Positions 23,191 through 35,640 of a stretch of 64,000 nt of DNA are shown here, piece by piece. The notes beneath the pieces were generated by a model. It saw only the letters and a program-made list of their open reading frames with translations. It did no database searches and was not told where the DNA came from. The position numbers were made by a program, and so were the translations under genes. The stretch is from Schistocephalus solidus (taxonomy: Eukaryota > Platyhelminthes > Cestoda > Diphyllobothriidea > Diphyllobothriidae), in contig WEDG01000288.1 in the NCBI GenBank assembly GCA_017591395.1, positions 62,001 through 126,000 of the forward strand. Direction: 5' to 3'. How positions within the stretch are numbered: position 1 is the stretch's first letter; every line of letters begins with the position of its first letter.

Positions 23191-23929
23191 TAGGGGGTCC
23201 TTTACTTGACGAACATTTTTATACTAAGTAAAAATAATAATTTAAATCTTGTCACAGCAAATCGTGTTTGCATGTAATTATAGATGGGGTATCACATAAA
23301 ACATTGAACTGTGTATAAAAAAACACCATGGGTGTTTATTCCGATATTAATACAGACTATTTTGGACCAAACACCAAAAACAGGGTGAGAAAAATGCGTT
23401 TATTCACAAATTTTCCACTCTCATGACTCAAATATTTTCCGAGGCTTATCTTGAAAAGTAGACATAATAAGTATCGAAGGCACTTAATTTTCCTTTGCTC
23501 AGCACATCGAAGGACAGGAAAAATCTATCGAATTCATAAACTCAAAGAAATTATCTACTCTTTTACCGGCAAGCCATTTGGTAAAGATGCTTGATATGGC
23601 CACCTAAATAGAATACGGGAATAGAAACCACCCAGCCCACCTAAAATAGGTAGCCCAGGGAAAAATTTCAGGAAGGGTAAACTTGTCTACATTCACAGAG
23701 ACCATAGTGGCTTTAAAGCATATGTTGTACGGCAAAAGGGTAACTATAAAGCTGTGGTGATTCATTAAATCTTTCTCAGGCTGCTGATCGTTTAGACCCT
23801 TCAGAGGACCGCACCCACATTCACAGGATCAACCGAGTAACGTGACCTTGAGGAGCGCGTAAGCGGGGCAGTGCGGCACCCTCCCAACTGAATGAGCATG
23901 CAGGCAAAGCAATGGTCACGAAGTCCGTA

Positions 23930-24060
23930 CTGGTGAAGACCAGGATGAGACCGGAATAGCCATTCTAGTTTATTTGCCGCCAGGAAGCGGCGAAACCCAA
24001 ATCCCAGGCGGCACACCTGGGATTCTAAACCCCAGTCACTGCCTCATCCAGTAACGCTTC
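23930..24060 (-). repeat. Degenerate family 1 SINE
   Basis: Blocks GAGACCGGAATAGCCATT and TTTATTTGCCGCCAGG on the plus strand correspond to the SINE body in reverse orientation. The remaining stretches 23190-23920 and 24060-24830 show no gene. Confidence 0.6.
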
Positions 24061-26926
24061 TACCAGTGCATTAAGGGAGTTATTTAATCATAAGAGGGTG
24101 GATTGGACCAGTCTATTCCACGTTCTAGGGGCCACGTAGGCGGTGGCCTGGCATCTACTTGTTATGACCCGGCCTGGTACTTGAATGACGCACGAAGCGT
24201 ATGCTTAATCGACGGTTGTCCCAAACCCAACGTGGTAGAGGAAGGGAACACGATCAGCCAGTGAACGTGTATTCCAAGCAAAAGCGACATGACAAGCTGC
24301 ATGCATTAATAGCCTTCCGTCCAGGTTAGTTATATTCTGACCAAGCAGCTTCAAGAGGAAGATAGATAAGAGCTGAGCGAAATTCTCGTGGCCATGGATC
24401 GATCAGATCTGACGAGAGCTCTGCAGCCACAGTCAATGCGGAAAACTGTCGAGCATCGTTCGTGGCATGCAGCGTGAGAAACGCGCGCGCAGGTGAGCAT
24501 TCCCAAAACCTCCCCTTCAAGTAGGTCAGTACTGCTTCTGACGCGGGTTGACCTGTATCGGCCGCGTTTTTCGGCACACTCGGATCGTCCGGCGTCTTGG
24601 GAGCAGTTTGCGTTCTGAAGGCACGGAGCCAGCAACTGATACTGAAGGTGGTAAATCTGAAAGAGGTGCAGCGTTGGGTTTGGAGATCGGGTGACCGATC
24701 GAAATAGCGGAAGTATCCAGCAGGATGTCGAGGGGGAGTGATGACAATGACTCGGGCTCGGTTGCTTTACTGCAATGTCACCGTCGAATCTGGTTGTGGT
24801 GACGAAACCGACATTTCGACCGTCAATTTCGACTAGGTCCACCGTATGCTCCACACCAGGTGGTGCAGGGACGGTGACTTGCACGTGAATTAGTTTTAAG
24901 TGATAGTAGCCTTGCGCTGCAGCTACCGCTTTCTCCTCCTCCTCCACCTGAGCCCGGTGTCAAGACAGAGTCAAGAACACCGGAGATGGGAGAGGGCGCA
25001 GGTGGCTGGCGCGGCCGGAACCACCCCTGGGTGTACCACACCAACCTGACTCGGATCCCACGGAGTGGGGTGCCATAAATGCAACATTAAGAAGGAGCCA
25101 TTGCAGCCTGACTCTCAGTCCACAAGTCAGCCACTACACACAAAATGCACATTGGGCTGACCACGCGGTCCGAGTTATCCCGTTAGTTGGCAACCTTCCA
25201 AGCCACGGCTTTTAGCGCACCGTGATAGTTTCAAGCACCTCAGATTGTTTATAGTGAGGAAAATGCGCTGAGCTGTTGACCTCACTCTCTCCCCCACACC
25301 CACAATCTGACCATCATCCAAGCCAGTCAGTGGTCTAAGGTTGGAGTGGTTGCATTGGCTGATGGGTCGGCGTACCCGTCTTCGCGCGCCACAGCACGAC
25401 CTGGCCCCCATAACGCACACACCAGGATTTACTAAATTAGGGGATATGGAGGAGCCATCGCCGTCTGACTCCCAGTCCACTGGTCAGCCACCCGACACAC
25501 ACAGCACATACACTGGGCCGACGGCGTGGTCTGGTGTAAGCGTCAGATTGGCAGCCTTCCAAGCCACGGTTTCTATGAAACCGTGATTTTATCAGGTATA
25601 TTATGATGATTGTGAGGGTGTTGTCTATATATTAGTGTAGATGGTGTTTGCCCCCTAAACGGGCCACGTGGTAGATGCGTTGGACCAACACGGGGGCCAA
25701 ATTAGGGCACGGCAGGCGTTATTCGGGTTGCGCTCCCATAACAAATGCCGAACATGGAGGTGTGGTGGCACGCCTAGGGGCGGCTAGGACATAGGGGACC
25801 CAGCCGCGCCAGCCACCTGCGTCCTCTCCCGCCTCCGGTCTTCTTGACTCTGTCTTGACACCGGGCTCAGGTGGGGGAGGAGGAGAGAGTGCGGTAGATG
25901 CAGCGCAAGTCTACTATCACTTTAAACTAAATCACGCGCAAGTCACCGTCCCTGCTCAACTTTACCCATGAGCATACGGTGGACATCGTCGGATTACGAC
26001 GGTCGAACTGTCGTGTAGATGGTGTGCGCTTATGTGGCTTAGCCTCCGGTGGTTTACCGTAGGTTGTCGTGGAGGCGTACGTGTCCTAATAGGCCCATGC
26101 GGTGTGTAAATGTGCAGGAGCAGTGAGGGCAGTGGAGGCGGGCGCGGTGACTGTATGTCGGAGTCCCAAGCACTGGTTCACCAGCCTCCGTGCGATGGAT
26201 TCGCAGGTGACCGAACAGGCCAATGCGTGAGTTGAAGTTGCGGGTGCATCATGGGCAGGAGAAATCGGTAGAGGCTGGGGGGAAGTCATTCATGGTAGTG
26301 GGGGGTGGAAGTGGCGGTAAGAATGGCAGGAGCTGAGGGTGTGCATGATGTATCGGTGTTGTCGGCATTGTGGTGAATTCCACTGTCATGGATGCGCATG
26401 TGACCGAATAGGCCCATGAGATGAGTGAATGTGCCAGGACAGTGAGGACAGTGGAGGCGACCATCTCTGCTGTGTGTTGGTGCTCTAGGCACTGGTTCAC
26501 AAGTCTCTGTACGATGGATTCGCAAGTGACCGACCAGGCCGATGCGTGAGGTGAATGGGCGGTCGCATTGAGGACAGTTAAGGAGAGAGTACCCATCGCT
26601 GATGGTGGTGGTGGTGGTAACGAAGGTGAAGGCGGTGGTGGTTGAGGTGGTGGGGGTAACAGGCGATGAGTAATGGGATTTGGTCTCTGTGATGGTGGGA
26701 GTAATGGAATTGATGCCAGGAGTGAGGGTGGGGGAGTCAGAAGGAGGGTTGGCAGAATTTGGCGAAGAAATTGGAAATGTCGGATTGTTGGTGCATTGCG
26801 TCCGAAGATGGCCAACCAGGCATATTCGCGCGCGGAAGATGCGTTGACAGCACGGGCATGTTGGCAGGGCCTGGGCATCGACGATGTTTGTCCGGGGCGC
26901 CGGTGAATTTCGTAACGCTTTTTGGC

Positions 26927-27685
26927 CTAGGCGGCGGCGATCCGGTTGGCCTCATAGATTGCTGAGCCAGTCTTCACGGATCTTCTCCATGCCGGCCTAT
27001 CCTGGGCGAGGTCCTCCCAGGTCACCGGGTTGATTTGCAGTTGCTTCAGCGATTTCTTCAAAGTGTCCTTGTAGCGTCGTTTTTGACCTCTCTGTCGGCG
27101 AGCACCCGTAGCGACATCTCCGTAGAAAAGTCGTTTGGGTAGTCGCTCATCGTCCATTCTTACCAGGTAGCCGCTCCATCGCAGTTGCGCTTGCCTCAAC
27201 ATTGCGTAGAGGCTGATGATTCCCGTTCGCTGCAGGACTTCCGTGTCCGGATCCTGTCTTGCCATCTCAGCTTCAGTATTCTGCGGAGGCAGCTGAGATG
27301 AAAGTGATTCAGCTTCCTGGCTTTGTTTCGAGTAGACGGTCCAGGTCTCCACTCCGTAAAGGAGAGTCGTCAAGACGACGGCCTTATACATCTTCAGTTT
27401 GGTGTTCAGGTGAATACCGTGGCGATTCCACACGGAGGCCTGCAGCCGGTCGAAGGCATGACTAGCTTTGGAGATCCGTTGGGCAACCTCGTCATCGATT
27501 CTTGTGTTGCGTGACAGCGTGCTTCCTAGATAAGCGAAGGTTTCCACGTTTTTGAGTTGAGCACCGTTGACATTGATTCGGGGAGCATTGTATTCCGCGC
27601 TGGGTGGCGGCTGGTGCATGGCAACCGTTTTGGCTGTACTGATTGTTAATTCAAAATCGGCGGAGCCTGCGGCGAAGAGGTCCAT
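26927..27685 (-). pseudogene. LINE copy B: post-catalytic RT region and linker to fingers
   Basis: 252 open codons with [61 protein letters not shown] and the KRRYKDTLKKSLK linker, ending at EANRIAAA before the fingers. This order matches RT thumb/C-terminal regions of APE-type LINEs. Fingers follow in another frame. Confidence 0.85.
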
Positions 27686-28290
27686 GCTCCTTTGTATGTT
27701 CTCCCGTCATGGTGTTAAGGGCGCAATCGTCCGCGAAGAGCAAGTCATGGACTGTAGTCGTAGACACGCGCGTTAGAGCCTGCATACGCCGACTGTTGAG
27801 AAGGTGCCCGTCAGTTCTGTAGGCGATGCGGATCCCAGGCTGCTCATCCCGGTAGGCGTCCATCAGCATAGCCGAGAACATGAGACTGAACAGGGTGGGG
27901 GCCAGTACGCAGCCTTGCTTCACTCCGTTGGTCACTGCGAATGCTTCGGATACCGTCCCGTTGTCAGTGAAGCGCGCCGTCATCCCGTCATGAAGCTGAC
28001 GCACCATGTCCGAGAAACGCTCAGGACAACCAAATTTTCTGCATGAGTTTCCACAGTCCGTCGCGATTCCCCGTGTCAAAGGCTTTCGTTAGATCCACGA
28101 AGGTAGTGTATAGGTGAGTTTGCATCTCCTGGCACTTATCTTGCAGCTGGCAGGCGACAAAAATCATATCGGCTGTTCCGTGGTGTCGGCGGAAGCCACA
28201 TTGGCTTTCCGGGAGCAGACCCTGCTCTAGGTGACCGTTCAGACGATTGAGAAGGATACGGGCGAAGATCTTCCCGGCGATGTTGAGCAA
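27651..28290 (-). pseudogene. LINE copy B: RT palm with FADD
   Basis: Two overlapping frames encode NIAGKIFARILLNRLNGHL, ESQCGFRRHHGTADMIF, FVDLTKAFDT, GVKQGCVLAPTLFSLMFSAM and [11 protein letters not shown] single frameshift near 28060 separates them. The catalytic Asp pair is present. Confidence 0.87.
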
Positions 28291-28427
28291 CGAGATGCCT
28301 CTGTGATTATCACAGATTTGCCGGTTCCCCTTCCGTTTGTAGAGATGGACGATAGTCGCGTCTTTGAAATCCTGAGGAACTTGTCCTTAGCGCCACATCT
28401 CCTGGAAGAGTGTTGTGAGTTCTGCCA

Positions 28428-29080
28428 TCAGCTGGAGCCCACCGTGCTTGTAGACTTCCGGTGGGATTGCGTCAGATCCCGGTGATTTTCGCGCTGGAAA
28501 TCTGCTGCACGGCCCGGATGTTTTTCTGGTAAAGAAGGCGGCAGATCCAGGTCATTTTTCGTGTCCACTTGAGGGAGCCGGTCAATAGCAGCATCAGAGA
28601 TGGCTGATGAGCAATTAAGGACACTTCTGAAGTGCTCGGCCCAGCGCTTAAAAATCTGCGATTTATCTGTCAGTAGTGTTGTTCCATCAGAGCTGAGCAG
28701 TGGTGTGGTCCCCTTGATACACGGGCCGTAGATGGCCTTGATGGCTTTGAAAAAGTTTGTCACTTCATTGCGGTCTGCATACTCCTGGATTTCCTCAGCC
28801 TTTCGGATCATCCAGGCGTCCTGCATCTCCCGCAGCCGTTGCCGTACAAGGCGCCGGCATCTGAAGAAGGCTGCTTTGGTGGCGTCAGTCCGAAGGTCCA
28901 TGTAGGCTTTGTGTAGTCCATTCTTCTCCGCGAGTAAGTTGCTGATGTCGGCGTCATTGTCGTCAAACCAGTCCTGGTGTTGACAGCGTGCGCGTCCGAG
29001 GACTTCGAGGGCGGTGGACCGGATGACATTACGCAGTTGACATCATCGTGTCTCCACGGTAGCATTATCATCTGGAGCAT
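28428..29080 (-). pseudogene. LINE copy B: region between endonuclease and RT
   Basis: Encodes the DATKAAFFRCRRLVRQRLRE and MQDAWMIRKAEEIQEYADRN helix region and the HFRSVLNCSSAISDAAIDRL segment, in two frames. The same region is seen in copies A, C and D. Confidence 0.8.
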
Positions 29081-29290
29081 GCAGGTCCTCCAGTTTCTCG
29101 GTTATTTGGTTGTTGCAATCAAAACAGTGAGCAGGCAAATTTTAACAAAAGAGTATTTAACTTACCTGGCGGCCTCTTACCTAGGGGCTTTCGTCTGGGT
29201 TGCAGTCGGAGCCTAGTCTGGGAGATCACGAGGCGGTGATCTGTCCAACCATCGGCATCGCAGATCACCACAATTGCCACAAGCCCTGTC

Positions 29291-29799
29291 ATATCCGTCG
29301 AGCGTAACTTTCCGACAGTGAGACAGACTAGCAATGGCCTTCATAGATGCGTCACCATTGGTTGACGCACGTTGCAGTCACTAATACGGACGCGCTGACG
29401 AGGCTTGCTCAATGCACCGTGAGGCATGCACCCTCAAAGAAGTGCACGATGCAGTCTCCGTTTGAAATATCACAGTGGCACGCGGTGATTGTGCGAGCAA
29501 AAAAAAACAGGGGAAGAGAACATCGTTGGTGCGCACAGCGAGCAGCCAAATCCGCGCTGCAAAAAGGGGGATGAGCTGACGAGGGACTTGGTGTAAATGA
29601 CTCAGGCTGCCATTGCGCCGGCTGTCAGGCTGTTAGTTGAAAACGTAGCAAGTGGAGACACTAACTGGCTTTGCTTGTCAAAATTTCCCTTAGTCGTCCA
29701 CTGATTATTGCTCCTATGTCCTTATTTGGAGGACAGAGGAAGGCTAACGATTCGTGGTGATGGTCCGGTAACCGGGTAAGTTTGTATGATTTATTTGGC
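29291..29799. other. Spacer, no feature recognised
   Basis: Upstream of the LINE copy B truncation point. No coding or repeat signal could be identified. Confidence 0.4.
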
Positions 29800-29896
29800 C
29801 CACTTATGAATAGCTCGGTGGGATCCGATCCCACGCCAGCAAGGGGAAGGCTTTAGTACTGTCAACACTCTAACCAACTGAGCTACGATGCCCCCA
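29800..29896 (-). repeat. tRNA-derived SINE, family 2
   Basis: Minus-strand read: GCATCGTAGCTCAGTTGGTT (A box), a spacer with AAGCCTTCCCCTTGCTGG, then CGTGGGATCGGATCCCACC (B box and T stem). The same module appears at 30058-30150, 32455-32551 and 57765-57848. Unlike family 1 it lacks the CATCAGCC body. Confidence 0.65.
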
Positions 29897-30057
29897 TCTG
29901 GGTCTAGTAATTATCTGGTGGATCTTAGATTTAGCGATTAGTGAATCCTGTTTGGGCAATCAGCTTACTGTATCAAGATTTGTGGACTCCATAAGTTGCA
30001 GTAGGCTGGGTTAGTAACTTAACCCAAGTGCGAGTAAACGCATGGCTTCCGCCTGTG

Positions 30058-30150
30058 GGACCTCGTAAATCAGTTGGCTGTAATAAAGCCTTCCCCTTGT
30101 TGGCGTGGGTTCAAATCCCACTTAGGCCACCAATTTTTTCACAAGTGGGC
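30058..30150 (+). repeat. tRNA-derived SINE, family 2 (partial)
   Basis: AAAGCCTTCCCCTTGTTGGC, GTGGGTTCAAATCCCAC and GGCCACCAATTTTTTCACAA. The retained CCACCA at the tRNA 3' end suggests a retroposed tRNA-like head. Confidence 0.65.
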
Positions 30151-32454
30151 GAAATTAGTTATTTAAGTCTGCCAAAACCCCCTACAAAATTTGCATGAGC
30201 ATACTGTATGAACGAAATTGCAGGTAAACAGCATCTAAAAGGCGCTTCGCTTGAAATCGGTGACAACCTCGTGGATCACATGCCTGCTTGCAGCCTACAG
30301 GACACGGAAGAAGTTGATACAACATCCTAAAAGTTGGCAGGTTCACAGCAACTGGGCTTCCGTCCCCCCCTATGAGATTTGAACTGAAGGTGTGTGTGGC
30401 AATGGGCCGGAATCGTATATATGCCTTCCTCCCAAACAGGACACGGGAATATGATCAATATTACCGTGTTCTAACCCGAATATTTACCCAATTCTAAAAC
30501 TTCACCCTGAAAATCAGTGCAAAACCACCCGACCAGTTCTTGTTGTCATGCCCTATCTAGAGGGTCATATCCCTGACCGGTTCGATTTCCTACCCTAATA
30601 TTCAGGTGGCCCAATTGGTACGAACAGACAATATTCGGGTGTTGTTTCCTTCGTCGGACCTAAATGTAACGGGTAGAACGCACATCACGCAGTCCCAACA
30701 GTTAAGTAAGAGAACAACGCCAAAAATGACAAAGGAAATGGTCAATTAACGGAAGAACGACGTCATTGGAAGCCCGCAGACGACCAAGGAAAAGCAGCAG
30801 TGCTCGGTAAGTTCCCAATTCATCCGACAAGACGTGGGCCCGTGGCTCAGACGGTTCAAACTTCAGAACCTGGTCATAGTTAGCGGTAACACTGACTTCT
30901 ACCGATACGTTAGTCAGAAGTAGACAGTTCAGTGTCACTTCGAAATTTTGGTGACACTCAATGCGTTCCCCACTTTTCCCAAAGTGTCCAAACATTGGTC
31001 TCATGGCAGAAAGATGTTGCTTCTTCAAAAATGACCACCTGATTCAGGTATAAAGGCTATGAAAGGCAAAAACATGGCTAACACAGATCTTATAGTGCGA
31101 CGTTTATCTAACACCCTGTAGCCAAGCTTGCATGATATCCTAAAGCGCTACTATAAGGGAGGCAATGACAAATTTTTAAGAAGCGTTGCCGTGAGGTTAC
31201 CTGCCAACTTTGACAGCAGTGGCGGCTGCCAGACTCCTGAAGCATTCACTGACCCACTTCGACGACGAAGACCTATAATCAAAGCTGTGTCATGGTTCAG
31301 CGCTTAGGTATGCCATCGGAATCAATGGTCAATGCCTTTGTAAGTCCAACCCGTCCCTCTTGATACACTGGACACATGGAAAACTCAGGCGCAGAGCACT
31401 GGCACCAGCTGTTCTCAGGCTGCCGTCGCCTTCGATCGAACGCACGACACCAAGATCAGACGGAGGGGACGTAGCCGATGATGTAATGGACACCGAGTAC
31501 GGTCCGGTGGACGATATTGACGCCTTGTAGTGGAAAACTAGGTGCCACTCCGATAGAACGCGTGCCAAAGACACCTTAGGGGGCAGAAGACATCCTAGTT
31601 TCTTAAGCTGAACGGTCCATTTCGACCCTTCAGTAGTCAAACAATAAATACACCCACCCAATGGCCGCCTCCTCTGATTGGTCACGGAAATATGAACTCC
31701 GATATTACAGTGGCCTTATCTTAAGTTCCAGGTTTACGTTAGAGTTATGGCTAGGGTTAAAGTTAGCAATCGGGAGTAGGTGCCTCTCAGGAAGCGTTGT
31801 AGGCCAAACATTATTGCTAAGGCCTCTTTATCTAGCTACTAATAGTTGGTTTCCACCTGGGACATGGTTCTTGATGCAAAGGAAAATCGGCATCTCGGCC
31901 CCAGAAGGCATTCGGTGCCTGATAACCGAACCCACGCCGTACGGGGATGCATCAGAGTGGATGGATTTTGCCGTGTGCGATTGTTAACTGGGACTCGCGT
32001 CTTCATTCATTGTCACGACCTCTGTGGGTAGACCTATCAGGAGAATTTCAGATCTACAGAAGTTGTACGTCTAAGGAGGCCTAGAGCGAAGCATTTCTTC
32101 GGACACAACTATGACCTCCGCCACTTATTATATAGGTAGTCTTTGCGTGTAATGGCAGCTTTTTTCAATCAGGCACAAAGGATGTCTTGGCTAACATTCT
32201 ATCTCATCGACTTAATTCAATTAGGTTCCTAGCTTTCAGCTGAGTAGGAATTCGCACTTAAAGTTACGAGATAGGGCGATTCGGCGTAATGAGTTCTGCT
32301 TGATAGGGGACAGTAAAGACGATCTCTAAAGGGACCTAATCCATCGGAACCATGCCCATACTAGCGAGGTGAAAAGCCGTGACATTCTGCCATAAGCCAG
32401 GACTGGATACCTACAATAGGCGTAATTTTTCAACAGGTTTTGCGATAATTCAAT
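30151..32454. other. Spacer, no assignable gene
   Basis: Open frames such as 31329-31685(-) and 30702-31028(-) have no recognised family or clear splice borders. A short GTTAGAG/GGTTAAAG-like repeat is at 31735-31775. Confidence 0.4.
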
Positions 32455-32551
32455 TGTTAGTAGAGGCTAGAGCGTTGGCTGTACTAAAAACTTCCCCTTG
32501 CTGGCATGGGTTAGAATCCTACCGAGGCCACCAAATTTTTCACAAGCTGGT
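32455..32551 (+). repeat. tRNA-derived SINE, family 2
   Basis: GGCTAGAGCGTTGGCTGTAC head, AACTTCCCCTTGCTGGC, and CCGAGGCCACCAAATTTTTC at the end. It has the same layout as the copy at 30058, with a mutated B box (GGTTAGAATCC). Confidence 0.65.
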
Positions 32552-33099
32552 CAGATGAATTTAACTGTTATCTGCCACTAGTGGATTTCTGGTGTAGATC
32601 TTATGTGTGCCTACAGAGTGGGAAGCTATTAACCGAATCGAAGGGCTAAAATCCTCACGAGGGAAAGATCGCGAAGTAAACTAAAATGACCATTAACTAC
32701 CGTCGCATGTTATCACGTCTGTCGAGCAACTGACGCCTGCCTGGAGGTGATGAGTGCAAGTAGTACTATAACAATGTGTAAGTTTCAGAAAACTCTTGAA
32801 TACGACCAAAATAAGCACGTAGGCACAAAAATATGATAGTGACGAGGCCCATCATTGCCACACGACGTAGGCGCAGCCACGATTTGTAAGTGAGTATGTT
32901 TATAGTGAAGCAGATTTTCGCTGGATATACCTCAATCTCTCACGCGTTCTGACAGCAGCAGCGATCTGTGGCAACCTAACGCGGACGTGGAAAACATAAA
33001 GGATCAATTAAAACAGCCCATCTACGCGTGTCCTACAGGAATTTATCCCTGCCTTCGAGTGTATCAGGAATGGAAGAAACGGTACCTCGGTCTGAACAT

Positions 33100-34110
33100 A
33101 TGTGACAATACCAAAAAGGCCACTGTAAAGCACCGTTTCAGTCTGACCACCGACCACTGAGTTATTCCGTCAGCTGGCAACCCTCTAACATGACACCCCG
33201 ATGGGGTCTCCTGTGTACCCCACAGCAACGTAGTGCAGAGACGGTGATCTGCCTATCGATAAGATCTACTGCCCTTGCGTCCCCTCCGCCAAATGGCTCG
33301 GTGTCAACAAAATTAGGGGAGGGAGCGGGTGCGGATGGCTCTCACTACAGGAAATGCCCTTAGGCGCACCGTCACACCTGGCTCGAAGCCCACGAAGTGG
33401 GATTTCCATAAAGGCCACATTAAGAAGAAGTCAATGCAGTCTGACTCTCAGTCTGCCAGTCGGCCACTCCGCACAAGAAAACAATGGGCTGACTGCGCGG
33501 TCTGGGTTATCCCGTCAGTTGGCAGCTAGCTAAGCCACAGCTTTTAGCACAGCGTGACAGCTTCAAGCTCGCCAGCTTGTTCCTAGGGCGGAAAATGCGC
33601 TCCACCATCGACCCCGCTTTCTATTCCCACATTCTCAGGCCCCAACATCTGTCCCAGCCGGTTAGTTAACTACTGCGGGGAGTGGGTAACCCACTAACAT
33701 ACGCACACAGCCACACGCACGACATTTCGACCGTCGTAGCCCAACAATGTCCACCATATGCTCCACAGAATGGTGGTGCAGGGACAGTGACTTGCGCGTG
33801 GATAAGTTTTAAGTGATAGTAGCCTTGCGCTGCAGCTACCGCACTTTCTCCTCCCCCCCGCCTGAGCCCGGTTTTAAGACAGAGTCAAGAAGGCCGGAGA
33901 TGGGAGAGGGCGCAGGCCAACGCACTGTGGGCCTACTCTAAACAAGAACACAACAACAGAAGAGATGGGCGTCTCGGATCCAAACTGAGTGGGAGTACCA
34001 AAAAGGCCACATTAAAAAGGAGCCATTGCTGCCTGACTCTCAGTCTGCCAGTTGTCCATGGCGCACAAACACACGCACTGGGCTGACCACGCGGTCCTAC
34101 ACACTTGTTT
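33100..34110 (-). repeat. Solo copy of the LINE 3' region, rearranged
   Basis: Minus-oriented blocks recur: GGCCACATTAAAAAGGAGCC, TCTCAGTCTGCCAG, GACCGTCGTAGCCCAAC and GTGACTTGCGCGTGG. The order is partly repeated, indicating at least two joined fragments. Confidence 0.7.
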
Positions 34111-34230
34111 GACATATATATATACACTTGGGATTGGGTATGACTGACTGATGACGGCTAATAAGCCAGAAATGGCCATTCCGGTCTCCCTTGTCCTTGT
34201 CGGTTCCACATTATCAACATATGCTACACG
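34110..34230 (+). repeat. Family 1 SINE body (plus copy of an inverted pair)
   Basis: GATTGGGTATGACTGACTGA, TGACGGCTAATAAGCCAGAA and CCCTTGTCCTTGTCGGTTCC. Its inverted partner lies at 34365-34480. Confidence 0.8.
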
Positions 34231-34321
34231 TCGCTATGCGACTGCCTGCGAGTACTCTAGTCTGAGTTCCAGGGCACAACGGAACATAAATGTTCCTTAA
34301 GCAGATCGGTGAGCCACACTA

Positions 34322-34323
34322 TA

Positions 34324-34363
<40 letters not shown>
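34322..34363. repeat. (TA)n microsatellite
   Basis: Alternating TA with rare C, at the junction of the inverted SINE pair. Confidence 0.95.
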
Positions 34364-34364
<1 letters not shown>

Positions 34365-34365
<1 letters not shown>

Positions 34366-34520
34366 AATGGAACCGACAAAGACAAGGGAGACCGGAATGG
34401 CCATTTCTGGCTTATTAGCCGTCATCAGCCAGTCATACCCAAGCCCAAGTGTGGCACACTTGGGCTCCAAGGCACAACGGAACATGCATGTTCCTTAAGC
34501 AGATCGGTGAGCCCCACACT
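34365..34520 (-). repeat. Family 1 SINE body (minus copy of an inverted pair) with duplicated flank
   Basis: CGACAAAGACAAGGGAGACC and TTAGCCGTCATCAGCCAGTC in reverse orientation. The following GGCACAACGGAACAT ... CAGATCGGTGAGCC repeats the stretch at 34272-34316 almost exactly. Confidence 0.8.

Positions 34521-34523
<3 letters not shown>

Positions 34524-34567
<44 letters not shown>
34524..34567. repeat. (TA)n microsatellite
   Basis: About 20 AT units, following the duplicated flank exactly as at 34322. Confidence 0.95.
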
Positions 34568-34570
<3 letters not shown>

Positions 34571-34639
34571 CCCACGAATTTGTGTGGAATGCCCGATTGG
34601 CAGGGTTGTGTGATCTGCAGAACCAGTGATAACTTCAGA

Positions 34640-35640
34640 ATTCGGACCAGGCGGGCGCAAGTGGATGTATAAATTTCAAGGAGGGAGAGAGGAGTGAAAA
34701 AACGCTAGCAGAAGAGGGTGAGAGGAGAGCGGGCCAAACTCTGTTGACTGACCACTCTGGACTCTGAAATGGCCCTTTCCCGGCCCAGCCCGTGTTTTTG
34801 CGTGTACTACGACAGAACCCGTCACTAGACCGTTCCAACTAGCTCGCGCCCTATGCGCGCTGCCCAGCGACTGCCGACGATTCACTCTAATATATTGTGC
34901 ACACAAGCGGCGCGTGAGCGTGCGTGGGTGGGTGAGGGGCAGTGGGTTAGTGATACACACCCAACACAACACAAACGCGCCATATTAAACGAACTTCATA
35001 CGACGATGTTGACCATGAGGATGATCATGGCGAGGATGGGTTTTGCGCTTACCTCGGCAAAGTCAACTGACCGGAGAGTATCGAAGGCGTGCCAGCCCGG
35101 TCACGCATGGGTCCTCGCCGCAGACACAGGATTCATTGCCGCAGGGCCACCGCGCGTTTCGGGGATGCCGTCCTTTTCGTCTTTGACCGGTCAGTAGCGC
35201 AAAACGTACTGTCAGGGCGGCCTGAGAGACCGGGCGCAATGGGCATATCGATCGGCGCGATGTGATGTACGCTATCGGACCGATGAGCTGAGAGATGGAA
35301 CACGCTGTGAGCTAATTGGCCAGCGTTGAGGGAGAGGGATAGGCAGACAGCCATAGCAGGCGCGCGCGCGCGTACGTGCTGTGCAAACTTCGCAGGCTTG
35401 CGCGTTGGCCTGCCAGCGAAATCTATCCCGCCCGCCAGCCTCTTTGCTCTGGCCTCGGAGGATGTGCTCACAAGCCCGGGATAAACAGGTAGAATCCGCC
35501 GTTGCCTCGCGGACATAAGAGCTCCGTCCATGCAAGCGGACACTGCGTATAGTGCCGGTAATGAGACTGAAACCATCGTCTCTGGCCTCTCGGACGCCAT
35601 CGGTTCTTTCCATCAAAACCCAGGTGGGGATGTAGGCTAA
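34640..35640. other. GC/CpG-rich segment without recognised gene
   Basis: Composition differs from the AT-leaning spacer on either side, with many CG dinucleotides and a short CGCG run near 35368. Open frames on both strands (34853-35197 plus, 35133-35600 minus) have no recognisable family. It could be a regulatory island or an old repeat. Confidence 0.35.

Larger units (their letters stand above)
24830..29290 (-). mobile_element. LINE copy B (RT, fingers and 3' region; 5'-truncated)
   Basis: Read on the minus strand, the copy begins inside the endonuclease end (DGWTDHRLVIS, about 29260) and covers the full reverse transcriptase, including LLFADDCAL (active-site codons near 27737-27726). It continues with the C-terminal RT/linker region, C2H2 fingers (26950-26090) and a 3' region of about 1.2 kb. 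Frameshifts break it into pieces at about 28430, 28290, 28080 and 27690. It is one of two copies that retain the catalytic Asp pair. It lies upstream of gene 1. Confidence 0.88.

Noticed and set aside
24351..24947. 198-codon minus-strand ORF
   Set aside because: Its start overlaps the recurrent LINE 3' region (non-coding in other copies), and the rest shows no domain or splice pattern.
29800..29896. Possible functional tRNA gene
   Set aside because: Good A- and B-box-like stretches, but the anticodon-arm region is enlarged and the same module recurs in degraded form at three other sites.
31329..31685. Possible retroviral-like or host exon on the minus strand
   Set aside because: No motif could be matched and there are no convincing splice borders.
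35133..35600. 155-codon minus-strand ORF in the GC-rich segment
   Set aside because: High GC makes long chance frames likely, and no domain or codon pattern supports a gene.
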